A DNA stretch of 64,000 bases, from positions 1,054,001-1,118,000 of the forward strand of contig NZ_RCWY01000001.1 in NCBI RefSeq assembly GCF_003688625.1, read 5' to 3'. The first letter of the stretch is position 1; the number at the start of each line of letters is the position of its first letter. Below are positions 1-9,187 of the stretch, piece by piece. Below the pieces are notes generated by a model. The model was not told the DNA's origin and made no database searches. It was given only the letters and a program-made list of their open reading frames with translations. The position numbers and the translations under genes were made by a program. Source of the stretch: Sphingomonas sp. PP-CE-3A-406. Lineage in GTDB: Bacteria; Pseudomonadota; Alphaproteobacteria; Sphingomonadales; Sphingomonadaceae.

Positions 1-404
1 TCGGCCACGGCCTGAGCTACACCAGCTTCGCCTACACGCCATTGAAGGTGACACCCGCCCCCGCCGGCCCCGAAACCGGCCTGCGCGTCAGCACCGAAGT
101 CCGCAATACCGGCGCGCGGGCCGGCGACGAGGTGGTCCAGCTGTATCTCAATTTTCCGGACCAGCCGGGCACGCCGCGCGTGGCGTTGCGCGGATACAAA
201 CGCGTTGCACTGAAACCAGGCGAACGCCGCAGCGTCAGCTTCGACCTGTCGCCGCGCGATCTCAGCAGCGTCGCGACCGACGGCACGCGCCAGGTAATCG
301 CCGGTAAATACCGCGTGACGGTCGGCAGCGGCCAACCCGGCACCGGCGTCCCCGGCCAGTCGGCGGCGTTCACCACCCCGCGCGCGTTGCCGCTACCGCT
401 CTGA
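1..404 (+). CDS. GH3 family beta-glucosidase/xylosidase, C-terminal part (cut by window edge)
   Basis: Only the last 134 or so residues are present; the reading frame is open from the first base and no start lies in the window. It begins with FGHGLSYT (the F codon is split by the edge), the motif that opens the fibronectin type III-like C-terminal domain of GH3 beta-glucosidases and beta-xylosidases. The domain then shows the usual pattern of GDEVVQLYLNF, a 'LRGYKRVALKPGERR' strand and a final GKYRVTVG. The catalytic domains lie upstream, outside the window. The gene converges on the GH51 arabinofuranosidase and shares a bidirectional terminator with it. Substrate cannot be told from this part, but the xylan context favours oligosaccharide trimming. 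Confidence 0.9.
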   Translation, partial: GHGLSYTSFAYTPLKVTPAPAGPETGLRVSTEVRNTGARAGDEVVQLYLNFPDQPGTPRVALRGYKRVALKPGERRSVSFDLSPRDLSSVATDGTRQVIAGKYRVTVGSGQPGTGVPGQSAAFTTPRALPLPL

Positions 405-414
405 ATACGAAAGC

Positions 415-444
415 CCCTACCGCTCCCGACCGGGAGCGGTAGGG
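415..444. terminator. Bidirectional hairpin between convergent GH3 and GH51 genes
   Basis: A perfect 13-bp stem (CCCTACCGCTCCC at 415-427 with its complement at 432-444) and a 4-nt loop lie 10 bp after the GH3 stop and 7 bp from the GH51 stop. The T-runs are weak, but position and symmetry fit a shared terminator. Confidence 0.7.
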
Positions 445-451
445 TGCCGTC

Positions 452-2035
452 TTATTGCAGGTCGAGCACGACCACCGACATCGGCGGCAACGTCGCCGAC
501 ACCGTACCACCAGCCGCCTGCGCGCCGTTAAAGGCGACCGGGCGCACCGTATCGGGCTGCTCGAAGCTGTTATGCGCGTCCATCGTCGTGCCCGTGACGA
601 TCCGCCCGGTCACGCCGCTCGCCTGAACGCCCGCGAGCGTCATCGCCACCGGGATCGCACGATGCGGATCTAGGTTGACGAGCGCGACGTGCACCTTGCC
701 CGCGACATCGCGCACCGCCGAGACGCTGACCGCCGGCACTGCCACTTCGGACTCGTGATACCAGGGCGATTTCAGATCGACCGGCAGCGTCGTCGCATCC
801 TGCCAGGGCTTGTACAGGTCGAACACCCAATAGGTCGGCGTCTTCACCATCTTGGCGCCGTCGGTCAGCAGCATCGCCTGCAACACGTTCACCATCTGCG
901 CGATCGCCGCCATCTTCACCCGGTCGGCGTGATGCGCGAAGATGTTAAGGTTGAGCCCGGCGACCACCGCATCGCGGACGCTGTTCTGCTGCACCAGGAA
1001 GCCGGGGTTGCTGCCCGGCGTCGGATCGTACCACGTGCCCCATTCGTCGACGACCAGCCACTTGGTCTTGCCCGGGTCATATTTGTCCATGATCGCCGAA
1101 TGCTTGGTGACGAACTCGTCCATCTGCAGCGTGTGCTGCATCGTCAGCGCCCATTCATGCTCCGAGAAGCCAAGCGCCGGGCCCTTGTCGGTCCAGACCT
1201 TGTCGCGCGGCCGCGTGTAGTAATGCAGCGACAGGCCGTCGATGTTCTTGCCGGCGATCCGCATCATCGTGTCGGTCCAGTCGTAATCCCCCTCGCTGGG
1301 GCCGCTGGCGATCCGGAGCATCTTGCCGTTCCCCGACTTGGCGAACACGCCGTAGCGGTTGGTCAGGTCGGCGGCATATTCCGCGCGCATGTTGCCGCCG
1401 CAGCCCCACAGTTCGTTGCCGATGCCGACATACGGCACCTTGTACGGTGCGGGGTGGCCGTTCGCCGCGCGCTCCTTGGCGAGCGTCGAGCCGTTCGGCG
1501 AGGTCATGTATTCGAGCCACTGCGCGGTCTCGCTCGGCGGCGCGCTGCCGACGTTGGCGGAGATATACGCTTCGGCGCCCAAGCGTTCGGCGAACCCCAT
1601 GAATTCGTTGGTCCCGAACGCGTTGTCCTCGTTCACGCCGCCCCAGTTGGTGTTGATCTTGATCGGCCGCTTGCCGCGCGTGCCGATGCCGTCGCGCCAG
1701 TGATATTCGTCGGCGAAGCACCCGCCCGGCCAGCGCACCATCGGCACCTTGACCGCCTTCAGCGCCTCCAGCACGTCGCGACGATAACCGTGGTCGTTGG
1801 GGATCGACGACTTCTCGCCAACCCAGATCCCGCCATAGATGCCATGGCCGAGATGCTCGGCGAACTGGCCGAACACCTGTCGGTTCATCACCGGGCCGGG
1901 CCGGCTCGCGTCGATACCGACCGTCGCCGTGGCGCTAGCCGGAGCGGCTGCGGGCGCATCCTGCGCGGAGGCGGACATCGCCGTGGTCGTCATCAGAGTC
2001 ATTGCCAGCGCGACGTTGCGATACAGTTGGCGCAT
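452..2035 (-). CDS. Secreted alpha-L-arabinofuranosidase, GH51 family
   Basis: 527 residues. It starts with a Sec signal peptide (about residues 1-24, cleavage after SASA). The GH51 (beta/alpha)8 signature is clear: NRQVFGQFAEHLG near 51, RWPGGCFADEYHW near 101, acid/base Glu208 in GIGNELWG, and nucleophile Glu331 in VDEWGTWYD. A C-terminal beta-sandwich ends the protein. It should release arabinose side chains from arabinoxylan or arabinan outside the cytoplasm. The ATG at 2035 has a GGGAGG Shine-Dalgarno. It is divergent from the M13 peptidase, and the surrounding xylanase and glucuronidase genes support a hemicellulose role. Substrate range (arabinan versus xylan) is not decidable here. 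Confidence 0.93.
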   Translation of the reverse strand: MRQLYRNVALAMTLMTTTAMSASAQDAPAAAPASATATVGIDASRPGPVMNRQVFGQFAEHLGHGIYGGIWVGEKSSIPNDHGYRRDVLEALKAVKVPMVRWPGGCFADEYHWRDGIGTRGKRPIKINTNWGGVNEDNAFGTNEFMGFAERLGAEAYISANVGSAPPSETAQWLEYMTSPNGSTLAKERAANGHPAPYKVPYVGIGNELWGCGGNMRAEYAADLTNRYGVFAKSGNGKMLRIASGPSEGDYDWTDTMMRIAGKNIDGLSLHYYTRPRDKVWTDKGPALGFSEHEWALTMQHTLQMDEFVTKHSAIMDKYDPGKTKWLVVDEWGTWYDPTPGSNPGFLVQQNSVRDAVVAGLNLNIFAHHADRVKMAAIAQMVNVLQAMLLTDGAKMVKTPTYWVFDLYKPWQDATTLPVDLKSPWYHESEVAVPAVSVSAVRDVAGKVHVALVNLDPHRAIPVAMTLAGVQASGVTGRIVTGTTMDAHNSFEQPDTVRPVAFNGAQAAGGTVSATLPPMSVVVLDLQ

Positions 2036-2371
2036 TTCGATCCTCCCGTTTTTATCTGCCGCAACCGATATTGGGCCGTCGAAGCGCGGTCAATATGTAA
2101 GACTAATTGCGTGACAGGATCTCACGGCAAGACCGCCTTCGTCTGCAACGAGGGCCGAACAAACCAATCTGCCACTGGTTGATCTTGTCCGAGCAGACCG
2201 TCGTGCCGATGACAGACGACCGATCCAATCGCGATCGAATTCATATTGCTACGGTCCCTGTTCCGCGTCAGCTTCCCCCAGCAGGGCGAAAGCCCGACCT
2301 CGCCGTGTTCGCCCATTCGATCCCCGCCCCGATACCTCTGGACTCGGTCGGCAATTTCCACAGGAGCCTCG
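2036..2371. other. Divergent spacer between GH51 and M13 peptidase genes
   Basis: 336 bp without a convincing gene. It holds the candidate GH51 promoter on the minus strand and the Shine-Dalgarno of the peptidase (AGGAG at 2362-2366). I see no other structured element. Confidence 0.6.
2065..2093 (-). promoter_or_regulatory. Candidate sigma-70-type promoter for the GH51 gene
   Basis: On the minus strand TTGACC (2088-2093) and TATCGG (2065-2070) are separated by exactly 17 bp, about 30 bp upstream of the arabinofuranosidase ATG. The same arrangement (TTGACC-17-TATAGG) occurs before rpsL in this window. Sequence match only. Confidence 0.4.
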
Positions 2372-4429
2372 ATGCTGTTCAACCATGTTTCGCGTCTGTC
2401 GCTGAGCGTCGCCATGCTGGCGCTGTCCTCACCCGCGCTCGCGCAGACGGCGCCCACAACCGCCGCCGCGACCGGCACGCGCTACGGAACCTTCGGAATC
2501 GATCTCACCGCCGCCGACAAATCGGTGAAACCCGGCGACGATTTCTGGACCTACGCGAACGGCAACTGGAACAAGCGTACCGAGATCGCCGCGGACCGGA
2601 CCTCGGCCGGCGGCAGCGTCGTCCTGGCCGATCAGGCCGAGCAACAGGTTCGCGCCATCCTCGACGATGCCGCGCGTGATCCTGCGGCGGTCGGGCCGGG
2701 CGCGAAACAGTTCGGTGATCTCTACGCCAGCTTCATGGACGAGGCGGCGATCGAACGCGCCGGCACGACACCCCTGAAGCCCTATTTCGCGAAGATCGAT
2801 GCGGCCGGCGACAAGCAGAAACTGCAGACGCTGTTCTCGACGGTCGGCTATGCCTCGCCGGTCGAGATCGGCCAGTTGCCCGATCCTGCCGATCCGACGC
2901 GCTACGCGGTCGCCGCTGGACAGGGTTCGCTCGGCATGGGCGGACGCGATTACTATCTCGAACAGGGCGCGAAGTACGACACCTTCCGCACCGCCTACCG
3001 CGCCTATGTCGAGAAGATCCTGACGCTGTCGGGGATTGCCGATGCGTCGGCCAAGGCGGACCGGATCGTCGCACTCGAAACCGCGATGGCGAAGGTGCAA
3101 TGGTCCCCCGTCCAATCGCGCGACCTGAAGGCGATGCTGAAGCCGATGGACGCTGCCGGCCGCAAGGCGCTGGCGCCCGGTTTCGATTGGCCGCTGCTGC
3201 TGACGACCGCCGGCTATGGCAATTTCCCAATCGTCTACATGACGAACTCGACCGCGCTGACCGAGCTGGCCAAGCTGTTCGCCGCGACGCCGGCGTCGAC
3301 CTGGCAGGACTGGATGAAGTTCCGTCTCGCGTCGGCCAGCGCGCCGGTCCTCCCCAAGGCATTCGATCAGGCGACGTTCGACTTCTACGGCAAGACGATG
3401 GCCGACCAGCCGCAGCAGCGCGCGCGCTGGAAACGCGGCATCGCCGTCGTCAACGGCACGATGGGAGAGGCCGTCGGCGAAGTCTACGTCAAGCGCCACT
3501 ACCCGCCGCAGAGCGAAGCCAAGATGGGCGAACTGATCGCCAACCTGCGTGCCGCCTACAAGGAGCGGATCGGTGCGAACACCTGGATGGACGCGCCGAC
3601 CAAGACGCAGGCGCTCGCCAAGCTCGCCGCCTTCGATCCGCGGATCGGTCATCCGACGAAATACATCGATTACAGCGCGCTCACCATCGTGCGCGGCGAT
3701 CCGCTCGGCAATTCGATGCGATCGGGCGAGTTCGACCACCAGCTCGACCTGTCGCGCCTCGGCAAGCCGGTCGATCGCAGCCTGTGGGGCATGACGCCGC
3801 AGACGGTGAACGCCTATTACGATCCGCTCAACAACCAGATCACCTTCCCCGCGGCGATCCTGCAACCGCCCTATTTCGATCCGAACGCGGATGCGGCGGT
3901 CAATTACGGCGCGATCGGCGCGATCATCGGCCACGAGATGGGTCACGGTTTCGACGATCAGGGCAGCCAGTTCAGCGCATCGGGCAAGTTCGAGAATTGG
4001 TGGACGCCCGAAGCGCGCGCCGCCTTCACGAAGCATACCGCCGCGCTGTCGAAGCAGTACGACGCGTACGAACCGATCCCCGGCGTGCACGTGAAGGGCG
4101 CGCTGACGCTCGGCGAGAATATCGGCGATCTCGGCGGCGTCGAAACCGCCTATGCCGCGTATCGGAAATACCAGTCGGTGCACGGCAAGGCACCGGTGAT
4201 CGGCGGTCTCACCGGCGACCAGCGGTTCTTCCTGGCCTATGCGCAGGCCTGGCAGGCGAAGCTCCGCGAAGGCGCGGCGCGGGCGCGTCTGCTGACCGAT
4301 CCGCACTCACCGCCGTTCTACCGGGTCAACGGCATCGTCCGGAATGTCGACGCCTGGTATACCGCGTTCAACGTCAAGCCCGGCGATGCACTGTACGTGA
4401 CGCCGGCGCAGCGCGTTCACATCTGGTAA
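2372..4429 (+). CDS. Secreted M13-family zinc metallopeptidase (neprilysin/PepO-like)
   Basis: 685 residues from ATG 2372, chosen because AGGAG lies 5 bp upstream and a Sec signal peptide (LSLSVAMLALSSPALAQ) begins there; the longer open frame to 2246 adds residues without signal character. After the signal comes the M13 N-terminal motif GDDFWTYANGNW. The gluzincin site HEMGH is at 521-525, and the third ligand motif ENIGDLGG starts at Glu582. The C-terminal FRVNG/VDAWYTAFNVKPGD-type ending is also typical of M13. It should cut oligopeptides in the periplasm or outside. Its place between two glycosidase genes may be incidental; no functional link to xylan is visible. Confidence 0.93.
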   Translation: MLFNHVSRLSLSVAMLALSSPALAQTAPTTAAATGTRYGTFGIDLTAADKSVKPGDDFWTYANGNWNKRTEIAADRTSAGGSVVLADQAEQQVRAILDDAARDPAAVGPGAKQFGDLYASFMDEAAIERAGTTPLKPYFAKIDAAGDKQKLQTLFSTVGYASPVEIGQLPDPADPTRYAVAAGQGSLGMGGRDYYLEQGAKYDTFRTAYRAYVEKILTLSGIADASAKADRIVALETAMAKVQWSPVQSRDLKAMLKPMDAAGRKALAPGFDWPLLLTTAGYGNFPIVYMTNSTALTELAKLFAATPASTWQDWMKFRLASASAPVLPKAFDQATFDFYGKTMADQPQQRARWKRGIAVVNGTMGEAVGEVYVKRHYPPQSEAKMGELIANLRAAYKERIGANTWMDAPTKTQALAKLAAFDPRIGHPTKYIDYSALTIVRGDPLGNSMRSGEFDHQLDLSRLGKPVDRSLWGMTPQTVNAYYDPLNNQITFPAAILQPPYFDPNADAAVNYGAIGAIIGHEMGHGFDDQGSQFSASGKFENWWTPEARAAFTKHTAALSKQYDAYEPIPGVHVKGALTLGENIGDLGGVETAYAAYRKYQSVHGKAPVIGGLTGDQRFFLAYAQAWQAKLREGAARARLLTDPHSPPFYRVNGIVRNVDAWYTAFNVKPGDALYVTPAQRVHIW

Positions 4430-4434
4430 TCTGC

Positions 4435-4465
4435 CGAGGGTGCGCGGCATGACCGCGCACCCTCG
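4435..4465. terminator. Bidirectional hairpin between M13 peptidase and GH3 genes
   Basis: A perfect 13-bp stem (CGAGGGTGCGCGG, 4435-4447, with its complement at 4453-4465) and a CATGA loop lie between two convergent stop codons, 6 bp after the peptidase stop. Confidence 0.7.
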
Positions 4466-4477
4466 CTTGTCGATGGG

Positions 4478-6874
4478 TCAGGCGATCTCGAGGACCGCGG
4501 TCTTCACTTGCGCCGAACTCGGTCCGGCCATGATCGTGAACAGGCCGGGTTCGACGACCTCGCGCATGTCGACGTCCCACAACGCGAACGCGTCCGGCCC
4601 CAGCGTGAACCGCAGCGTCCGCCGCTCGCCGGGCGCGAGCGTTACGCGTTCGAACCCCTTCAACTCCATCACCGGTCGCGCCACCGACGACACCTGGTCG
4701 CGCACGTAGATCTGCACGACCTCGTCGCCGGCGCGCTGGCCGATATTGGCGACGTCGACCTCGACCCCGACGCTGCCGGCGATACCGATCTTCGCCGCCG
4801 ACAGCCGCGGTGCGCTGACGTCGAAGCGCGTGTAGCTGAGGCCGTGGCCGAATGAGAACAGCGGCGCCGTTTCCGCGAACAGATAGCCGCGCTCGGTCGA
4901 CGGCTTGCGGTTGTAATAGAGCGGCACCTGCCCGACTTCGCGGGCGACGGTGACGGGCAGCTTGGCGCCCGGATTGATCCGCCCGAACAGCGCCTCGGCC
5001 ATCGCGGTGCCGCCCTCCTGCCCCGGATACCAGCATTCGAGCACCGCGTTGGCCTTTGCCATCACATTGGGCCAGCTCGGCGGACGCCCGTTGATCGCGG
5101 CGACCACGATCGGCTTGCCCAGTGCGTGCAGCGCGTCGAACAGCGCATTCTGTTCGCCGATCAGGTCGAGCGTCGTGCGATCGCCGAGATGGTTCTTCGA
5201 GAATCCCTCGCGGCTGGTCTGCTCGGTATCGCCGATCGCGAGGATGATCGTATCGGCACCGCGCGCGACCTCGACCGCTTCGGCGATCAGCGCGCGGTTC
5301 CGGGCCGGATCGGCGAGCAGCACCGCGTCCTGCGACCGGTCCTCGCTCTGCGTGATGAACACGCCCTGCGCATGGACGATCGTCGCTGCGGTACCCACGA
5401 GCGTCCGGACGCCGTCGAGCAGCGACACCGTCTGGCGCGGCGGCGCGGAATAGCCGCCGAGCCGCGCGATCGCCGCGTTGGGACCGATCACCGCGATCTT
5501 GCCCTTGGGCGCAAGCGGCAGCGTGCCGTCGTTCGTCAACAGGCACAGCGATTTGCGCGCCGCGTCCAATGCGACGCCGCGTGCTTCCGCGTTACCGGTC
5601 AGGCGAGCGGCGGCACGGGGATCGACTGCCGACTGCTCGAACAAACCAGCGCGGAACTTCAACGCCAGCATTCGTGCGCAGGCGGCATCGACCGCCGCGA
5701 TCGGCACCGTCCCCGCCCGCACCTGCGCAGGTAACGTCCGAAACGCGATCCCGTCCGGCAACGCGCTGTCCACCCCGGCTGCCAAGGCGAGCTTCGCCGC
5801 TCCATTGAGGTCGCGCGCGACGTGATGGATCGTATCCAGCTCCTCGATCGCGCCGTAATCGCTGACGATCGCGCCCGAAAATCCCCATTCGCCGCGCAGT
5901 ACCTCGCCGAGCAGCCAGTGGTTGGCATGGCTCGGTATGCCGTCGATCTCGTTGTAGGACGGCATCACCGCGCCGATCCCGGTCCGCGTCACGACCGCGC
6001 GGAACGGCGGGAAGAAGCTCTCGCGCAGTTCACGCTCGCCGATCGGTGCGGGGCCGATATTGTTGCCCGCCTGGGGCTGGCCGTGCCCGGTCATGTGCTT
6101 CAGCGTCGCAAAGACCTTGCCGGGTGCCAGCGTCGTGCTGTCGCCCTGTAAGCCCTCGACTGCGGCCACCCCCATCTCTCCGCACAGATATGGATCCTCG
6201 CCGAACGTCTCCTCGATCCGGCCCCAGCGCGGATCGCGCGCGATGTCGACTACCGGCGACAGCGAGAGGTGGCTGCCGTGCGCGCGTACCTCGCGGCCGA
6301 TGATCGCCTGTCCGCGTCGCATCAGATCGCGGTCGAACGTACCGGCCATGCCGATCGCCTGCGGGAACATCGTAGCGTCGGGCGCCATATAGCCGTGCAG
6401 TGACTCTTCGTGGAAGATCACCGGGATGCCGAGCCGCGTGCCGCGCGCCCAGCGCTGGACCGCGTTGACGAACGCGATCGTCGACGCCGACCCGCGCCAC
6501 TGCGCACCTGTACCGCCGGCGACCGCGGCCACCGACGGTCCGCCGCGCTTGTCGGACGGCCGCGTGACCTGACCGAACCCCGCGGGATACGCCGCCGACG
6601 CGCGCGCCGGATCGAAATCGAGCCCCCCCGGCGTCATCACGTCCGCCTTGGTCGCCCACAGCGAAATGGTCTGGCCAACTTTCTCTTCCAGCGTCATCCG
6701 CGCCATCAGGTCGCGAACCCGGAGGTCGACCGGCGCACGCGCGTCACGGTAGATCGGCAACGCGGTCGCGGCCTGCGCGATACCGGGGATCAATCCGCCG
6801 ACGGAAACCGATCCGAGCAACCCAAGAAGGTCGCGCCGCGTCGGTGCGATCGTAACAGTTGGTGTGCCCGGCAA
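4478..6874 (-). CDS. Tat-exported GH3 beta-xylosidase/beta-glucosidase
   Basis: 798 residues from a TTG at 6874, chosen because GGGAG lies 7 bp upstream and the next residues give a twin-arginine signal (TRRDLLGLLGS) followed by a hydrophobic stretch ending near AQA. An ATG seven bases further upstream is out of frame. The GH3 barrel follows (LMARMTLEEKVGQ, HEESLHGYM, RWGRIEETFGEDPYL, KHMTGHG). The nucleophile is Asp339 in IVSDYGAIEEL. Next come the alpha/beta sandwich with the AINGRPP region and a C-terminal fibronectin III-like domain opened by FSFGHGLSYTRF. It should trim xylo- or gluco-oligosaccharides. It is divergent from GH67 across a 116-bp spacer containing a LacI-operator-like palindrome. 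Confidence 0.92.
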   Translation of the reverse strand: MPGTPTVTIAPTRRDLLGLLGSVSVGGLIPGIAQAATALPIYRDARAPVDLRVRDLMARMTLEEKVGQTISLWATKADVMTPGGLDFDPARASAAYPAGFGQVTRPSDKRGGPSVAAVAGGTGAQWRGSASTIAFVNAVQRWARGTRLGIPVIFHEESLHGYMAPDATMFPQAIGMAGTFDRDLMRRGQAIIGREVRAHGSHLSLSPVVDIARDPRWGRIEETFGEDPYLCGEMGVAAVEGLQGDSTTLAPGKVFATLKHMTGHGQPQAGNNIGPAPIGERELRESFFPPFRAVVTRTGIGAVMPSYNEIDGIPSHANHWLLGEVLRGEWGFSGAIVSDYGAIEELDTIHHVARDLNGAAKLALAAGVDSALPDGIAFRTLPAQVRAGTVPIAAVDAACARMLALKFRAGLFEQSAVDPRAAARLTGNAEARGVALDAARKSLCLLTNDGTLPLAPKGKIAVIGPNAAIARLGGYSAPPRQTVSLLDGVRTLVGTAATIVHAQGVFITQSEDRSQDAVLLADPARNRALIAEAVEVARGADTIILAIGDTEQTSREGFSKNHLGDRTTLDLIGEQNALFDALHALGKPIVVAAINGRPPSWPNVMAKANAVLECWYPGQEGGTAMAEALFGRINPGAKLPVTVAREVGQVPLYYNRKPSTERGYLFAETAPLFSFGHGLSYTRFDVSAPRLSAAKIGIAGSVGVEVDVANIGQRAGDEVVQIYVRDQVSSVARPVMELKGFERVTLAPGERRTLRFTLGPDAFALWDVDMREVVEPGLFTIMAGPSSAQVKTAVLEIA

Positions 6875-6923
6875 TCTTCATCTCCCGATCTGAAACGCGG
6901 CATTGCTGTCGAAGCCATCGTCG

Positions 6924-6937
6924 TGATAGCGATACCA
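6924..6937. promoter_or_regulatory. LacI-family operator-like palindrome in the GH3/GH67 spacer
   Basis: TGATAGCGATACCA fits the symmetric pattern TGNTANCGNTANCA, the general shape of operators bound by LacI-type sugar regulators with a central CG. It lies between the divergent starts at 6874 and 6991, where one bound dimer could control both genes. A 12-bp imperfect repeat (ATGACTGGTCAT, 6936-6947) overlaps its end. No LacI-type gene is in the window. Confidence 0.45.
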
Positions 6938-6990
6938 TGACTGGTCATCCGCGATCCTGTCAATCGATCGTGGAACCGCGGGAGAGGATT

Positions 6991-9114
6991 ATGACGGCAC
7001 TCAGCCGATCGTTTGTTAGGTTCGCGCTGCTTTTTGCGGCGATAATTGGTATGACCGGAACGGCGTATGCCGAAGACGGTTACGACCTGTGGCTTCGCTA
7101 TCGCACGCCGGCGGCCACAAGTACGCGTCGTGTTCCCACGATCGAAGCGCGCGGCGATACGGCCACGTTCCGTGCAGCGGCCGAGGAACTGCGGCGGGGC
7201 GCGGGGTTGTTCGGCACGAGCACACCGACCATCCTGCTAGCCACCGCCGATGATCGCGCCGTCGCCGCGCTGCATCTTCCGCTCGCAGCGCTCGGCGACG
7301 AGGGGTACCGCGTCCGCCAAGTCACGCTCGGCAATCGCCGGATGCTCCTCGTCACCGCCAACACCGATCGCGGCGTGCTTTACGGCAGCTTCGCCTTGCT
7401 GCGTCACCTCCAGACCGGCGGCAGCCTGGACCGGATCGACCTGACCTCGACGCCGCGCGTGAAACTGCGTGTGCTGAACCACTGGGACAATCTCGATGGC
7501 GTGGTCGAGCGCGGCTATGCCGGCGCCTCGCTGTGGGACTGGTGGACGCTCCCGGATTTCCACGACCCGCGCTACACGGACTATGCCCGCGCCAACGCGT
7601 CGATCGGAATCAACGGCACCGTCCTCAACAACGTCAACGCGAAAGCCGACAGCCTCACCGCGCCGTATATTGCGAAGGCCGCAGCGCTTGCCGACGTGTT
7701 CCGGCCGTACGGGATCAAGGTGTATCTGTCGGCGCGGTTCTCGGCCCCGATCGAACTCGGCGGATTGAAGACGGCCGATCCTCTCGATCCCAAGGTCGCG
7801 GCATGGTGGAAGGCGAAGAGCGACGAGATCTATCGCCGTATCCCCGATTTCGGAGGCTTCTTGGTAAAGGCGAACAGCGAGGGCCAGCCCGGCCCGCGCG
7901 ACTATCATCGTAGCCACGCCGACGGCGCCAACATGCTCGCCGCCGCGGTGCGCCCGCATGGCGGTATCGTGATGTGGCGTGCGTTCGTCTACGCGGAAAC
8001 CGACCCCGAGGACCGGGCGAAGCAGGCGTATACCGAGTTCAAGCCGCTCGACGGCAAGTTCGCACCCAACGTCATCGTCCAGGTCAAGAACGGCGCGATC
8101 GACTTCCAGCCGCGCGAGCCGTTCCATCCGCTGTTCGGCGCGATGCCCAAGACGCCGCTGATGATCGAATTCCAGATCACCAAGGAATATCTCGGTTTCG
8201 CCACGCATCTGGCGTATCTCGGCCCGCTGTTCGCCGAGACGCTCGGCAGCGAGACGATGCAGCGGCCGGGCGAGACCGTCGCCGACGTCGTCGACGGCTC
8301 GGTCGAGGGTCACACGCTGACCGGGATGGCGGGGGTCGCCAACATCGGCCGCGACCGAGACTGGGCGGGCTCCACCTTCAACCAGGCGAACTGGTACGCG
8401 TTCGGTCGGATGGCATGGGATCCGACGCTCGGCGCCGCGCCGGTCGCGCGCGAATGGGCGGCGATGACCTTCGCCCCCTCGCCCAAGATCGTCGATCCGG
8501 TCGTCGCGATGATGATGGGCTCGCGCGAGGCGGTGGTCGATTACATGACGCCTTTGGGCCTCGCGCACGTCATGGCGACGGGGCATCATTACGGCCCCGG
8601 ACCGTGGATCGCCGACCTCAAGCGTCCCGAATGGAACCCGGTCTATTACCACCGCGCCGACAAGACCGGGATCGGCTTCGACCGCACGCGCACCGGCAGC
8701 AACGCGGTCGCGCAATACGCCCCCGCCCTCGCCCGCCGACTTGCCGATCCGGCAACGACGCCGGAACGCGCGTTGCTGTGGTTCCACCATGTCCCCTGGG
8801 ATCGGCGGATGGCGTCGGGACGGACATTATGGGCGGAGATGGTCCATGATTACGACTCAGGCGTCTCTTACGTCGCGGACATGAGCCGCAAATGGGACGC
8901 GCTCAAACCCGATATCGATGCCGAGCGCTGGGCAAAAACCGCCACCTATCTGGCCGTGCAACAACGCGAAGCTCAGTGGTGGCGCGATGCGAGCCTTGCC
9001 TATTGGATGTCGGTCAACGGTCGGGCGCTCCCCGCCGGTACCGCGCCGCCCGCGCACGACCTCGCGTGGTACAAGGCGCAGCGTTTTCCCTATGCTCCGG
9101 GCAACCCGCAATGA
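6991..9114 (+). CDS. Secreted alpha-glucuronidase, GH67 family
   Basis: 707 residues from ATG 6991 (GGAGAGG at 6981-6987); the longer open frame from 6859 lacks this ribosome site. A signal peptide spans about residues 1-26 (AYAED). The GH67 fold shows an N-terminal beta domain, then LNHWDNLDGVVERGYAG. The general acid is Glu297 in NSEGQPGPRDYHRSHADGAN. Two carboxylates in the base position are Asp371 in AIDFQPREP and Glu399 in QITKEY, 28 residues apart as in characterised members. It should remove (4-O-methyl)-glucuronic acid from the non-reducing end of xylo-oligosaccharides. It heads an operon-like run with the GH10 xylanase and the esterase/deacetylase fusion. Confidence 0.95.
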   Translation: MTALSRSFVRFALLFAAIIGMTGTAYAEDGYDLWLRYRTPAATSTRRVPTIEARGDTATFRAAAEELRRGAGLFGTSTPTILLATADDRAVAALHLPLAALGDEGYRVRQVTLGNRRMLLVTANTDRGVLYGSFALLRHLQTGGSLDRIDLTSTPRVKLRVLNHWDNLDGVVERGYAGASLWDWWTLPDFHDPRYTDYARANASIGINGTVLNNVNAKADSLTAPYIAKAAALADVFRPYGIKVYLSARFSAPIELGGLKTADPLDPKVAAWWKAKSDEIYRRIPDFGGFLVKANSEGQPGPRDYHRSHADGANMLAAAVRPHGGIVMWRAFVYAETDPEDRAKQAYTEFKPLDGKFAPNVIVQVKNGAIDFQPREPFHPLFGAMPKTPLMIEFQITKEYLGFATHLAYLGPLFAETLGSETMQRPGETVADVVDGSVEGHTLTGMAGVANIGRDRDWAGSTFNQANWYAFGRMAWDPTLGAAPVAREWAAMTFAPSPKIVDPVVAMMMGSREAVVDYMTPLGLAHVMATGHHYGPGPWIADLKRPEWNPVYYHRADKTGIGFDRTRTGSNAVAQYAPALARRLADPATTPERALLWFHHVPWDRRMASGRTLWAEMVHDYDSGVSYVADMSRKWDALKPDIDAERWAKTATYLAVQQREAQWWRDASLAYWMSVNGRALPAGTAPPAHDLAWYKAQRFPYAPGNPQ

Positions 9115-9187
9115 TGTACTTGGTAGCCCGCAGGTCTGGCCCCCAGCCATGCCGCCCGGCATGTCGTTCGAAGGAAGGCGCAAGCGC

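Noticed and set aside
689..2182. 497-codon plus-strand open frame opposite the GH51 gene
   Set aside because: Arg/His-rich translation without motifs, fully antisense to a well-supported enzyme; a by-product of high GC.
2429..4306. 625-codon minus-strand open frame opposite the M13 peptidase
   Set aside because: Antisense to a gene with intact catalytic motifs; its translation is Arg-rich with no domain pattern.
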